Source of the DNA: Chloroflexota bacterium
GTDB taxonomy: Bacteria; Chloroflexota; Anaerolineae; Anaerolineales; Villigracilaceae
Assembly: GCA_013388855.1 (NCBI GenBank)
Contig: JACAEM010000026.1
Location: 1-64,000, forward strand
Direction: 5' to 3'
DNA length: 64,000 nucleotides
Positions 48,260 through 57,130 of this stretch are shown here, one piece after another; the first letter of the stretch is position 1, and the number at the start of each line of letters is the position of its first letter. A program made the position numbers and the translations under genes. The notes under the pieces were generated by a model. That model worked only from the letters and a program-made list of their open reading frames with translations. It was not told the DNA's origin and made no database searches.

Positions 48260-49984
48260 ATGATGCAAACCATCGGTCAAAAACTCAGAAAAGCCCGTGA
48301 AGCAAAACGCCTCACGCTCGAACAAGTCTTCGAAGCGACCCGCATTCGCGTGCAATACTTGCAGGCGTTGGAAATGGATGACCTTTCCATCATGCCGTCG
48401 CCCGTGCAGGCGCGCGGCTACTTGCGAAATTATGCTGATTTCCTTGGGCTGAACTTTGAGCAATTGCTCGAAACCATGCGCGTTGCGACCAAGGCTGCGG
48501 ACGGGATTGTCGGACCCATGGACCTGACCGACGAACCCGCAGCGTCATCCCCCGAACCTGTTTCCGTTGCGCCAGCAGCGCCTCTCCCCGCGTCAATATC
48601 TGATCCCGCTGCCCAAACCGAATCCCAGCCGGAGATTCCACTCTCGAAACCGAAAACTTCCCGCCGCAAAAAGACGGATTCAAAATCCGCCGTTGAACCG
48701 ACCACCACCCGGCGACGCGGTCGCAAAAAAGCGGGACCCGACCCGGAGGTAATTCCAGTCGTCGAGTCTCGGGCTGAGGTCATTGCAGAGCCGGTCGAGC
48801 AAGCAGAACCGGAACCTGCCCTTGTCGAAGAAGTAGCCGAATCGCAACCCGAAGCGGCGCAACAGCCGAATGTCAGTGAAAATCTCTGGCAGAGTTGGTT
48901 GAACCGATTGAGTTCCGTAATCGCATCACGAAAGGCCCGGAAAGCGGAACCTTCGTCGGAGCAGGGCATTGGACAGGTCGAATCCATCGAGGCTGAAATT
49001 CCGCAGCCCGAAACTGTGTCCAATGCGATAGAGACCGACCCGGATTCCAGGGAATCGACCCGGATATTCCAGGAGGTCGGTGCGGAGCTTCGCAAACGCC
49101 GCGAATTGCTGAGCCTGCATCTTGAAGAAGTGGAGCGTAGTACGCGCGTCAAAGCGCATTACCTGGAGGCGCTTGAAAAAGGCGCGATGGATGACCTGCC
49201 CTCGACCGTACAGACGCGCGGCATGTTGTCGAATTACGCCACCTTCCTCGACCTGGATGTGGACGCGTTGCTCCTTCGTTTTGCGGACGCGCTCCAGGCA
49301 CGGCACCGCGAAAACAATCCGCAGAAGCCCCCGCGGAAACCGGGACAGCCCATCACCGCAAACATGCCCGCGTTGACCAACTTCATCGCGGGTGACATGA
49401 TCTTCGGCGTCGGGATCGCCATCCTGCTGGTGGGATTCTCCATCTGGGGGGTGAGCCGTGTGATGACGCTTCAAAGCGAACAGGATGTGGAACCGACCGC
49501 GCCCTCCATTTCGGATGTTCTGCTGGCTACCCCCGATCCTTCCCTGTTCACAGAGACTCCCACGTTCCAACCGCTTGACTCCCTGCCCGGTGAAGCCACG
49601 GTGACTGTCGTCATCCCCACCTTGAACGCAGATGTGAACGTGCAGGTCAATTTGGTGGCAGTGGAGCGCACATACATGCGTGTGATCTCGGATGGAGAGG
49701 TGGTCTTTGACGGGCGCGTGCTGCCCGGAAACGCATACTTCTTCGAAGCTGAAAGCCAGGTCGAGGTGCTGGTGGGAAGCGGCGCCGCAATCCGCATCGT
49801 GTACAATGGGCGCGATCTCGGCTTGCTGGGCGCGTTCGGTCAGGTGGTGAACAATATTTATCTTGCAGACGGAATCATCACCCCAACGCCGCTCCCTTCC
49901 GCCATCCCGACCAATACGCCGACACCCACTGCCACCCTCCCGCCGACGAGAACGCCTGTCCCATCGAACACTCCCGAACAATAA
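48260..49984 (+). CDS. RodZ-like protein with two HTH domains and a DUF4115-type domain
   Basis: The 574-residue protein (ATG 48260 or 48263) has a first RodZ-type helix-turn-helix at about 5-75 (TIGQKLRKAREAKRLTLEQV) and an Ala/Pro/Glu-rich linker. A second, separate RodZ-type HTH lies at about 267-345 (EVGAELRKRRELLSLHLEEV). A membrane span (about 378-400), a DUF4115-like beta domain with ERTYMRVISDGEVVFDG, and a Thr/Pro tail complete it. RodZ links the MreB cytoskeleton to the membrane. The duplication of the cytoplasmic HTH is unusual. No Shine-Dalgarno is visible. It lies upstream of rimO, with no mreB in the window. Confidence 0.85.
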   Translation: MMQTIGQKLRKAREAKRLTLEQVFEATRIRVQYLQALEMDDLSIMPSPVQARGYLRNYADFLGLNFEQLLETMRVATKAADGIVGPMDLTDEPAASSPEPVSVAPAAPLPASISDPAAQTESQPEIPLSKPKTSRRKKTDSKSAVEPTTTRRRGRKKAGPDPEVIPVVESRAEVIAEPVEQAEPEPALVEEVAESQPEAAQQPNVSENLWQSWLNRLSSVIASRKARKAEPSSEQGIGQVESIEAEIPQPETVSNAIETDPDSRESTRIFQEVGAELRKRRELLSLHLEEVERSTRVKAHYLEALEKGAMDDLPSTVQTRGMLSNYATFLDLDVDALLLRFADALQARHRENNPQKPPRKPGQPITANMPALTNFIAGDMIFGVGIAILLVGFSIWGVSRVMTLQSEQDVEPTAPSISDVLLATPDPSLFTETPTFQPLDSLPGEATVTVVIPTLNADVNVQVNLVAVERTYMRVISDGEVVFDGRVLPGNAYFFEAESQVEVLVGSGAAIRIVYNGRDLGLLGAFGQVVNNIYLADGIITPTPLPSAIPTNTPTPTATLPPTRTPVPSNTPEQ

Positions 49985-50025
49985 GATATCGACCTTGCTT
50001 GTACTACAAACTGCAGGATTTACCC

Positions 50026-51375
50026 GTGCCCAAAAATTCCTTTCACCTTGTTTCCCTCGGTTGCGCCAAAAATACAGTTGACTCAGATTCGATGGCGCAA
50101 CTGCTCATCCGCGACGGTTACCATGCTGTGGATGACCCCTCCCGCGCCGCTGTGTTGATCGTGAACACCTGCGGTTTTATCGGCCCGGCAAAAGAGGAGT
50201 CGATCAACGTCCTGCGCGAATTGGCGGACGGCAAAAAGAAGAACCAAATCCTCATCGCGGCGGGATGCCTGACCCAGCGTTACGGCTCGGAAGTGGCGGT
50301 CAAAGTCCCCGGTATCGACGGTGTGTTGGGTACGCGCCGCTGGATGGACATTGTGCAGGTGGTGCGTGAACTGCGCAACGGCCCGCACCCTGAGCCGCTG
50401 TATCACCTCCCCGACGAAGCGAAAACCGTCGGCGCGGATGAACATGAAGCATTGCGCGCCTCTGTTGCCGGGGCAAGCGCGTACCTCAAAGTAGCCGATG
50501 GATGCCGCCGCCCGTGCGCCTTCTGCGCCATTCCTCTTATCAAGGGGACGGCGGTTTCCCGTCCCGTGGATGTGATTGTGGACGAGGCGCGCCGCTTGCG
50601 GGATGCAGGTGTACGCGAGTTGGTCCTCATCGCGCAGGATACCACCGATTACGGTCATGACCTGGGGATGAAAGATGGGCTGGCAATTCTGCTGGAACGG
50701 CTCACCGCCTCCGTCCCGGACCTGGACTGGATTCGCGTCATGTACGCCTATCCCGGCTACGTAACCGACCGTCTGATCGATGTGATGGCTTCGAGTAAAC
50801 AAGTCCTGCCATATCTTGATATGCCGTTGCAACATGCGCATCCCAAGACTTTATACCGCATGAAGCGCCCATCGAATATTGAGTGGGTGCATAAAACGCT
50901 GGGGAAGATGCGTTCGAAGATTCCGAATTTGGCCATCCGCACCACGTTTATTGTCGGGTACCCCGGCGAGACGGATGAAGAATATCAGGCGCTGGTGGAT
51001 TTTGTGCGGGAGATCCGTTTCGACCGCGTGGGCGCGTTTCAGTTTTCGTTCGAGCCGGGGACCTCGAGCGAGCCGCTTGGCGACCCAATCCCTGCCGAGG
51101 TCAAGCAGGCGCGCTTCGAGCAGTTGATGGAATTGCAACAGGGAATTTCCCTGCAGGTGAATCAATCCTTTGTGGGGAAGACGCTCGATGTGCTGGTTGA
51201 GGGGAAGGATAAGGGGATTTCCATCGGGCGTTCGTATCGCGATGCGCCCGAGATCGACGGTCTGGTGTTCATCGAAGGTGAAGCGAAGATCGGGGAGATC
51301 GTTCCGGTGAGGATCACAGGCGCAATGGTGTACGACCTGACCGGGACTCCCGCTCCAGCGTTGATCAAGTTATAA
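50026..51375 (+). CDS. rimO: Ribosomal protein S12 methylthiotransferase RimO
   Basis: The start is taken at GTG 50026 (AGGA at 8 nt); TTG 49999 in frame is an alternative. The 449-residue protein has the UPF0004 domain with cluster cysteines in LGCAKN (Cys13), VNTCGFI and AAGCLTQR. The radical-SAM domain has CRRPCAFCAIP, and the C terminus is a TRAM domain. The order and the VSLGCAKNTVDSD signature identify RimO rather than MiaB. It adds a methylthio group to an Asp of S12, using SAM and two 4Fe-4S clusters. A terminator follows. Confidence 0.93.
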   Translation: MPKNSFHLVSLGCAKNTVDSDSMAQLLIRDGYHAVDDPSRAAVLIVNTCGFIGPAKEESINVLRELADGKKKNQILIAAGCLTQRYGSEVAVKVPGIDGVLGTRRWMDIVQVVRELRNGPHPEPLYHLPDEAKTVGADEHEALRASVAGASAYLKVADGCRRPCAFCAIPLIKGTAVSRPVDVIVDEARRLRDAGVRELVLIAQDTTDYGHDLGMKDGLAILLERLTASVPDLDWIRVMYAYPGYVTDRLIDVMASSKQVLPYLDMPLQHAHPKTLYRMKRPSNIEWVHKTLGKMRSKIPNLAIRTTFIVGYPGETDEEYQALVDFVREIRFDRVGAFQFSFEPGTSSEPLGDPIPAEVKQARFEQLMELQQGISLQVNQSFVGKTLDVLVEGKDKGISIGRSYRDAPEIDGLVFIEGEAKIGEIVPVRITGAMVYDLTGTPAPALIKL

Positions 51376-51383
51376 AATAACGG

Positions 51384-51420
51384 AAACAGCCCATCCCTGA
51401 GAAAGGAGGCGGGCTGTTTT
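51384..51420 (+). terminator. rimO: Intrinsic terminator of rimO
   Basis: AAACAGCCC (51384-51392), 18-nt loop, GGGCTGTTT (51411-51419) followed by TGATTT. It also lies at the 3' side of the convergent gene ending at 51433. Confidence 0.75.
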
Positions 51421-51432
51421 GATTTCTGATGA

Positions 51433-51939
51433 TTAAGATGCCCTTGCGAATGCCGTTGCGAGCAGAATCAGGATCGAAAGTCCGAAGTTGATGCGGATGA
51501 GCAGGGTTTCCTTTTTTTGCAGTGCGATGACCTGACCTTCATCCACCACTTTTTTCAGCAGTGTTCTGCGGATGGCGGGGATGACCTCCCACGTCTGGAT
51601 GGCGCTGGCGACGACCATGAGGATGCCCAGAAGGTGTTTGACGAGGATTGCCACAGACCATTGTGTGCTGACCGAAATGAAGCCGTCGTAATGCGGGTTG
51701 ACGCTCATCTGGAACAAGCCGGTGAGGAGTAGAAGGCTCATGCAGAACCACGCAATGGGTTCGAGCCTTTTTTGCACGGCGTCGATCAAGGCCAGATGGT
51801 TCGCAGGTTGAAGAACCTTGCCCGCGGCAGGCAGGATCAAAATGGAAAGCGAGATGATGCAGCCGATCCACGCGACGGTGGCGAGCAGGTGCAGCCAGAA
51901 TGTGAGCGCCAGCGCCCAGGTCGGGGGCGATTCGATCAT
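51433..51939 (-). CDS. CopD-like integral membrane protein
   Basis: From ATG 51939 the protein has 168 residues with four or five membrane spans. WLHLLATVAWIGCIISLSILILP near the start and HYDG, then KHLLGILMVVASAIQTW in the middle, recall the CopD/DUF2269 group, whose conserved His residues in the spans may bind haem or copper. The ATG overlaps the stop of the TPR-like gene (ATGA), so the two are coupled. The function is not known. Confidence 0.75.
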   Translation of the reverse strand: MIESPPTWALALTFWLHLLATVAWIGCIISLSILILPAAGKVLQPANHLALIDAVQKRLEPIAWFCMSLLLLTGLFQMSVNPHYDGFISVSTQWSVAILVKHLLGILMVVASAIQTWEVIPAIRRTLLKKVVDEGQVIALQKKETLLIRINFGLSILILLATAFARAS

Positions 51940-52994
51940 GGGGTGGGTGTATCGGTCGGCGGAGCCGGGGTGTCGGTTGGAGGCGCGGGCGGGGTATCGG
52001 TCGGCGTCGAGACCACACCGGTATCGGTTGTGACAATCACCGGCACGGTGACGGTCGGGGTTGCTGTGGCGGGGTAACATTCGCGGGTGGCTTGATTCAA
52101 GCCCTTGACGGCTGCTTCGTCGAGCGCGCCGACAAGCTGCGCATTGGTGTACTGGGCATAGGCATCGCAGTACCTTTCCTCTGCCAGTAGTTGGTCGCCG
52201 TAGCGCATCGAAGCAATGCGGAAACGGTCTGCCGCGGTCAATGTGCCGTCCCACAGGCTGGGCCATCCGCTGTAGACCTGGGTGAAGTAATAGACCGCCT
52301 GTTCCCAATCGAGGTCCCAGAAGGATGCGCCGAGGAGATAGAAACGTGCACCTTCACGCAAACCGTTCGTCGAGTTGTCGAGCGTGCCGAAACGTTCCGC
52401 CAGAGTCAGCTGGTAGATGCCGCCCTCCAGGTTGCCCTGCTGGGTGATGAGGTTGTATCCATAATTACGCAGGGCGAAATAATACATGCCGTCGACCTGT
52501 GAGGTCTGGTAGGTGGGGTCGAGTTTGCGCAGCGTATCGAGCGCGCCAATGGCGCCAGGCCAATCCTGTGCGGCAATGAGTTGCTGGGCGCGTGTGAACG
52601 CCTCCTGCGCGCCGCTGAAATCAGGTGTGGTGGTCGGCGCGACCGTAGGGGTGGGGGTCGGGGCGTTCATCAGTACCAGCACCTCAGTCAATTTTTCCTG
52701 CGCGCCGGGGAAGGTCGGGTCATTCGCGATGATAAACTCCAGCCGTTGTTTGGCGTTTTCGTATCTCAAAAATTGAATATCCACGAGCGCGTACTGGAAC
52801 TGTTCCCCCAGCTGTTGTGAAATGGCGGCGCGCTGGTTCGCTTGACGGGTGGCAATGGCGGAGCGATAGGCACCCAGCCCCGAAAGAGCCAGGATGATTA
52901 TCAAGCCGAGCGCGTTGAACAGAAACCTGCGCCCACGGCCGCTTTTCTTTTGTTCTTTGTCGATGGTTTGATTGGGTTGTGTGTTTCCTAACAT
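51936..52994 (-). CDS. Membrane-anchored TPR-like protein with Thr/Pro linkers
   Basis: The 352-residue protein has a basic N terminus, one membrane span (about 25-43) and helical repeats of the tetratricopeptide kind (ALVDIQFLRYENAKQRLEFI, IGALDTLRKLDPTYQ). They are split by a Thr/Pro linker near 110-120, and a long Thr/Pro/Asp tail follows. It is envelope-associated, with the repeats probably outside. A TATAAT 7 nt before the ATG makes a leaderless mRNA likely. It is coupled to the CopD-like gene. Confidence 0.75.
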   Translation of the reverse strand: MLGNTQPNQTIDKEQKKSGRGRRFLFNALGLIIILALSGLGAYRSAIATRQANQRAAISQQLGEQFQYALVDIQFLRYENAKQRLEFIIANDPTFPGAQEKLTEVLVLMNAPTPTPTVAPTTTPDFSGAQEAFTRAQQLIAAQDWPGAIGALDTLRKLDPTYQTSQVDGMYYFALRNYGYNLITQQGNLEGGIYQLTLAERFGTLDNSTNGLREGARFYLLGASFWDLDWEQAVYYFTQVYSGWPSLWDGTLTAADRFRIASMRYGDQLLAEERYCDAYAQYTNAQLVGALDEAAVKGLNQATRECYPATATPTVTVPVIVTTDTGVVSTPTDTPPAPPTDTPAPPTDTPTP

Positions 52995-53001
52995 GATGAG
53001 T

Positions 53002-53007
53002 ATTATA
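53002..53007 (-). promoter_or_regulatory. -10 element of the TPR-like gene
   Basis: On the minus strand TATAAT ends 7 nt before ATG 52994, with no room for a leader or Shine-Dalgarno. It lies between the murJ stop (53021) and the TPR-like gene start. No clear -35 box is present. Confidence 0.5.
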
Positions 53008-53020
53008 TCCCAACGTAAAT

Positions 53021-54520
53021 TTACAGTTTTAAGAGCAATTTAATCTCAGACCAGATGAATGGAAGAGCGACAACCCCGCCGATGACCATTCCCAGCAGAG
53101 CGGTCATCACCGCCGAGCCGGGCACGATCACGGCCACGCCGTAGGCTGTCGCGCCTCCGATCAGCGCGGCGACCACTCCCCTGCCGACCGCGCTCCAGAC
53201 GAGGATCGGTTCGTGCATCTTGTTGCTCAGCCAGCCGAAGAGGATGATCGATTCGATCAGCAAGGCAATCTCCGCAAAGGCGATGACCGGGGCGCCGACG
53301 GTTTGGAAAAGCGTTACACCCAGATAACCGATGCCAATGAACATTGCCAGCCGCAGGATGACCGCGTACAAGGGGTAAAGTGGTTCTTTCCGTGCATAGA
53401 AGGAGCGCGCCGCCACCTCTTGGATGGAAAAGCCTGTCAATGTGAGGAGGTAGGCGCGTGTCGTCCAGGTGATGAGCGTGGACGTTTCCGCATCCAAGCC
53501 GAAAGCCGCCCGCACGAGCGGGTTGATTCCCGCCGCCAGCACCGCCGCAATGGGGATGGTTAACGCGATCAGGATGCGGAGGGCGCGCTCGACGGTTAAA
53601 CGGAATTCATGCCAGTTTTCGCGCGAGGCGAGTTCGGCGAGGGTCGGGAGCATGGCAGTGGCAATCGCCGTCCCAAGCAGAGTCTCCGGCACCTGCATGA
53701 TCATCCAGCCGTATGCCAGTGAAGTCACTGCGCCGGGCTGTCCCAGCAGGGAGGCAAGGTAGTCGCGCGCGATGACGATCAACTGGATGCCGCCCATCGT
53801 CAGCAAACGCGGACCGAGCAGTTTGAGCGCTTCAAGCAGACCGGTATTCCGCAGGTCGAGGGCGGGTGTCCACTTAAAGCCGTATTTGAACAGAGCTGGA
53901 ATTTGAATTGCCAGATGGAACGCCGCTCCGAGAATAACGCCGTAGACCAGACCGTGAATGCCAAAGCGCGGCACGAAAAGGATCGCACCGATGATCTGCC
54001 CGACGTTGTAGAGGACCGGTGCCATCGCGGGCAACAGGAAGTGCTGGTTGGCTTGCAGGCTTGCCATCACCAGTCCGCTGATCGAAAAGATGATGGTACT
54101 GATGAGATTTAACCGCATCAGTTCAGCGACCAGCACTCTTTGCTCCGCCGTGAAACCGGGGACGATGACATTATCCACCAGTTGCTGGGCAAAGATGGCG
54201 ACGAAGAGTGCCGCCGCGCCCGTTACGATGAATGCCAGGTTCGCTACGCGTGAGAACAGGTCCCAGGCGGCGTCACGCCCGCGTGTGGTGAGGTAGTCGC
54301 TCATCAACGGGATGAAAGCCATCGCCAGCGCACCGCCGGAGATCAACGCGAACAACACATCCGGCACATTGTTCGCCGAATTGAACACATCCAGCAGGTG
54401 CACTTCATCGGTGTAAATGCGCGAGGTGATCCCCACCCGCACGAAGGCAAGGATTTTGTCGATGAAAAAGAAGAACGCAATCAGGATGGATGTTTTTGCC
54501 AGAAAGGAAAGTTTGCTCAC
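53021..54520 (-). CDS. murJ: Lipid II flippase MurJ
   Basis: The start is GTG 54520 (VSKLSFLAKTSI), with AAAGG upstream; the longer frame to 54568 has no better signal. The 499-residue protein has about 14 membrane spans. The MATE-like N-half motifs are present: TSRIYTDEVHLLDVFNSAN, and GGALAMAFIPLMSDY with the substrate-groove residues. MurJ flips lipid II outward for peptidoglycan synthesis. It fits with a RodZ-like protein 4 kb away. A small zinc-ribbon gene lies just upstream. Confidence 0.9.
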   Translation of the reverse strand: MSKLSFLAKTSILIAFFFFIDKILAFVRVGITSRIYTDEVHLLDVFNSANNVPDVLFALISGGALAMAFIPLMSDYLTTRGRDAAWDLFSRVANLAFIVTGAAALFVAIFAQQLVDNVIVPGFTAEQRVLVAELMRLNLISTIIFSISGLVMASLQANQHFLLPAMAPVLYNVGQIIGAILFVPRFGIHGLVYGVILGAAFHLAIQIPALFKYGFKWTPALDLRNTGLLEALKLLGPRLLTMGGIQLIVIARDYLASLLGQPGAVTSLAYGWMIMQVPETLLGTAIATAMLPTLAELASRENWHEFRLTVERALRILIALTIPIAAVLAAGINPLVRAAFGLDAETSTLITWTTRAYLLTLTGFSIQEVAARSFYARKEPLYPLYAVILRLAMFIGIGYLGVTLFQTVGAPVIAFAEIALLIESIILFGWLSNKMHEPILVWSAVGRGVVAALIGGATAYGVAVIVPGSAVMTALLGMVIGGVVALPFIWSEIKLLLKL

Positions 54521-54530
54521 GCGGATACCT

Positions 54531-54722
54531 TTAATGATCGTCAGGCGGGGGATTTTCAGAAGGTACAAAACCTGGAAGTTTCTCTGCCAGTTGATATGGT
54601 TTATGGATCAGAACCGGCAGACATTGCGGGCAAATGTAGAGTTCCGTCTTCTGGAATTTCAAAGTAATAAGCGGTCTTTCCTGTTCGGATGTGTCGCAAT
54701 TCAGGCAAGTCGATTCAGTCAT
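54531..54722 (-). CDS. 63-residue zinc-ribbon protein upstream of murJ
   Basis: From ATG 54722 (GGAG 9 nt upstream) the protein reads MTESTCLNCDTSEQERPL, then LYICPQCLPVLIH and an acidic Pro tail. Two CxxC pairs form a zinc ribbon. It ends 10 bp before the murJ GTG, so the two are probably one operon. The function is unknown. Confidence 0.65.
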   Translation of the reverse strand: MTESTCLNCDTSEQERPLITLKFQKTELYICPQCLPVLIHKPYQLAEKLPGFVPSENPPPDDH

Positions 54723-54767
54723 GGAATACTCCAAAATGGGGAATAACGGGCGAAGTGTACCATAATG

Positions 54768-54805
54768 AAAACGCCTCAGAACGGATATTCGTTCCAAGGC
54801 GTTTT
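54768..54805 (-). terminator. Intrinsic terminator of the quinone oxidoreductase gene
   Basis: AAAACGCCT (54768-54776) and AGGCGTTTT (54797-54805) with an inner GAACG/CGTTC stem. It is symmetric, so it can end transcription from either side. Confidence 0.8.
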
Positions 54806-54828
54806 GCAATGTTTGCGGTTAAAACTGG

Positions 54829-55797
54829 TTATGGTATCAACAATATTTTCCCCTTCGATTGCCGTCCTTCTAGATAACGATGCGCTTCGGCGGCCTCGGC
54901 GAGCGGGAAGGTCTTGTCGATTCGGACTTTCAATTCACCCTTTGCCACCCAGTTGAATATGTCATTTGCTCTACTCAACAACTCCGCGCGATCGACGGTA
55001 TAGTGCCCGAGGAAGGGGCGGGTGAGATAAAGCGAGCCTTTGGCATTCAGGACTTGCGGATCAAGCGGCGGGACCGCACCGGACGAAGCGCCATAAAGGA
55101 CCATGCAGCCTCTCCGCCGGAGGCAGTTCAGGCTTTTATCGAACGTGTCCTTGCCGACCGAGTCATAGACCACATCCACGCCTGCATTATTTGTCAGGCG
55201 TTTGACTTCGACATCGAATTCGACTTGAGTGTAATTGATGACTTCGTCCGCGCCTGCCTCGCGCGCCAACGCAGCTTTTTCCTCCGTGGACACGGTTCCG
55301 ATCACGCGCGCGCCACACCGTTTTGCAATCTGCACCAGAAGTTGCCCGGTTCCACCGCCTGCCGCGTGCACGAGGACTGTATCACCTTTTTTTAGCGGAT
55401 ATGTGCTAAGGGCTAGATAGTGAGCTGTCATTCCTTGCAGGAGAGCCGCCGCCGCCGTTTGCGAATCCACACCAGCGGGGATCGGAAGGAGTCGCCATGT
55501 CGGAGCAACGGCAAAATCGGCATACGTTCCCTGCACGCTCGCGAAAGCCACGCGATCACCGGGCTTGACATCTGTCACACCAGGTCCCACCGCATCTACC
55601 GTCCCCGCAGCTTCCTGTCCAAGAGTGAGCGGTAACGATCCCTGATACCGTCCGATGCGGTGGTAGATGTCGATGAAATTGACGCCTGCCGCCTCGATTT
55701 TGACTCTCGCTTCACCCTCACCCGGCTCTGGTACCGGGACATCTTCATATTTCAACGCTTCAAGCCCCCCGTATTGATGCACACGAACAGCTTTCAT
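54829..55797 (-). CDS. Zinc-independent NADPH:quinone oxidoreductase (MDR family)
   Basis: The start is ATG 55797 with GGAGGAGAATCC upstream; the longer frame overlaps the neighbouring small gene. The 322-residue protein is a medium-chain dehydrogenase: [51 protein letters not shown] and the NADPH site [17 protein letters not shown]. No structural zinc Cys cluster is present, as expected for the quinone reductase subgroup. It reduces quinones or enals in the cytoplasm. It follows the small ArsA-linked protein gene at 55811 in the same direction. Confidence 0.9.
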   Translation of the reverse strand: MKAVRVHQYGGLEALKYEDVPVPEPGEGEARVKIEAAGVNFIDIYHRIGRYQGSLPLTLGQEAAGTVDAVGPGVTDVKPGDRVAFASVQGTYADFAVAPTWRLLPIPAGVDSQTAAAALLQGMTAHYLALSTYPLKKGDTVLVHAAGGGTGQLLVQIAKRCGARVIGTVSTEEKAALAREAGADEVINYTQVEFDVEVKRLTNNAGVDVVYDSVGKDTFDKSLNCLRRRGCMVLYGASSGAVPPLDPQVLNAKGSLYLTRPFLGHYTVDRAELLSRANDIFNWVAKGELKVRIDKTFPLAEAAEAHRYLEGRQSKGKILLIP

Positions 55798-55810
55798 GGA
55801 TTCTCCTCCG

Positions 55811-56068
55811 TTAGAAAATCGCATCCATCAGATCCCGTTCCCGCAACATGCGGCGTTTCCAGTTGCCGATGAGTGGAACGACGAAAGGCAGCAACTTGAT
55901 GCTGTAATACGGCGGCAGGATCGGCATGCCGAGCAGGTCGCCAAAACTGATCAACACGAAGAGATGCTCCAGACTGCCGCGTTGCCGCGCCAGGGTGCGC
56001 ACCTGGTCGTGGATGGCCATGCCGTAAAGGATCTCGGTGAAGGAACGGGAGATACGTTTAAGAACCAA
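55811..56068 (-). CDS. Small ArsA-linked protein, copy 3
   Basis: The 85-residue protein is a paralogue of the proteins at 58115 and 58442. The shared core is EILYGMAxHD...[23 protein letters not shown], then KLLPFVVP and a basic [16 protein letters not shown] end. A hydrophobic stretch (about 35-66) lies close to the C terminus and is followed by a positive cluster, as in tail-anchored or hairpin-inserted proteins. It directly follows the second ArsA-like gene's operon across a hairpin. The recurrent link with Get3-like ATPases suggests a client or regulatory subunit; no family is known to me. Confidence 0.75.
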   Translation of the reverse strand: MVLKRISRSFTEILYGMAIHDQVRTLARQRGSLEHLFVLISFGDLLGMPILPPYYSIKLLPFVVPLIGNWKRRMLRERDLMDAIF

Positions 56069-56085
56069 TTTTCATCCTTAAGTGA

Positions 56086-56125
56086 ATCGTGAGGCGCGAA
56101 AGCATTGTAACGCACCTCACGATTT
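56086..56125. repeat. Inverted repeat between the ArsA operon and small copy 3
   Basis: AATCGTGAGG (56086-56095) and CCTCACGATT (56116-56125), 20-nt loop, with TTT on the plus side. On the minus strand it lacks a T run, so it may only attenuate, giving less of copy 3. Confidence 0.6.
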
Positions 56126-56137
56126 TTGTCTGATTCT

Positions 56138-57118
56138 TTATGCAAACAAGGCGTCGCCCATCCGTGTCAGAGACTCAATTCCACGGACTTCATTTTCATA
56201 AAGCGGCAACTTGGCACGCACCATGTTATCGAATTTTTCCCAGATCTCGACCATGTAGCGATCCTGCATCGCCACGCGATTTTTGACGAAGTCTGGCGAC
56301 TGAGCATTCACCTGCTTTTGGTCGATCAGCATGTTGACAATCACACCGCCAACTGGGATGCCAAAATCATGGAACCAGCCGATGAAGCGCGTAATGACAG
56401 CGATAGGGAGCGCCTCCGGTAGCGTGACAAAGAAGAAGGATGTCCGGGATGGATCGGTCAGCATTTCGCGGGCTTTTCCCATCCGGTCACGGAACGCGAC
56501 CAGATATTCCATCAACGGGTCCTTTTCTTTTTTCTTGGTGAAGGAAAGCAGTTCACGCAGGGAGCGGGCTTCTTCGCGGCTCTTCAACATCTTGTTGACC
56601 CACAGCGAATAGACTTGAGACATACCCAGCAAACGCCGGGCATTGGCAGTGGGAGCGGTGTCGAAGACGTACACATCGTATTCGCCGCCCAGCATCAGGT
56701 CCACCATGTTCTCGAACATCGCGGATTCTTCGAAAGCCGGATTCATCGTTGCCGACTCTACAAAATCCTCCGCCTTGGTGGAAATGTCAGCGAATTTCAG
56801 GAACCACTGAATCTTTTCACGAATCTCCTGCTTGGAGCGTTCGATTGTGTCCTTGGTATCGATCTCATATGCCCAAAGGTTGGGCACCCCGTTGACCGCG
56901 GTTGGCTGACCGAAAACATTCTGTCCAAGCAACCCGCTCAGGCTATGGACCGGATTGGTGGATGCCAGCATGACGCGTTTTCCCTGCTTCGCCAGCCAGA
57001 TGGCGGTCGCACCTGCCATGGCGGTTTTGCCCACCCCGCCCTTGCCGCCGAAGAAAAGGTAACGAAGAGAATCGTGCTCCTTGATATAAGCCTGCATTGA
57101 AATTTCGATTTCTTTCAT
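56138..57118 (-). CDS. ArsA/Get3-like ATPase, subunit with Asn in switch I
   Basis: The 326-residue protein has the deviant P-loop GGKGGVGKT (24-32) with the intradimer Lys. Switch I reads TNPVHSLSG, so the catalytic Asp of the Get3/ArsA consensus DPAHSLSD is Asn55. Switch II reads FDTAPTANARRLL, keeping DTAPT. It has no arsenite-binding Cys pattern and no TRC40 insert. The partner at 57131 has the opposite pattern: Asp kept in switch I and DTAPT lost. The genes are 13 bp apart, so a heterodimer with one competent catalytic set is likely. The gene belongs with the small proteins at 58115 and 58442. Confidence 0.87.
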   Translation of the reverse strand: MKEIEISMQAYIKEHDSLRYLFFGGKGGVGKTAMAGATAIWLAKQGKRVMLASTNPVHSLSGLLGQNVFGQPTAVNGVPNLWAYEIDTKDTIERSKQEIREKIQWFLKFADISTKAEDFVESATMNPAFEESAMFENMVDLMLGGEYDVYVFDTAPTANARRLLGMSQVYSLWVNKMLKSREEARSLRELLSFTKKKEKDPLMEYLVAFRDRMGKAREMLTDPSRTSFFFVTLPEALPIAVITRFIGWFHDFGIPVGGVIVNMLIDQKQVNAQSPDFVKNRVAMQDRYMVEIWEKFDNMVRAKLPLYENEVRGIESLTRMGDALFA

Positions 57119-57130
57119 GGCTGATTCTCC

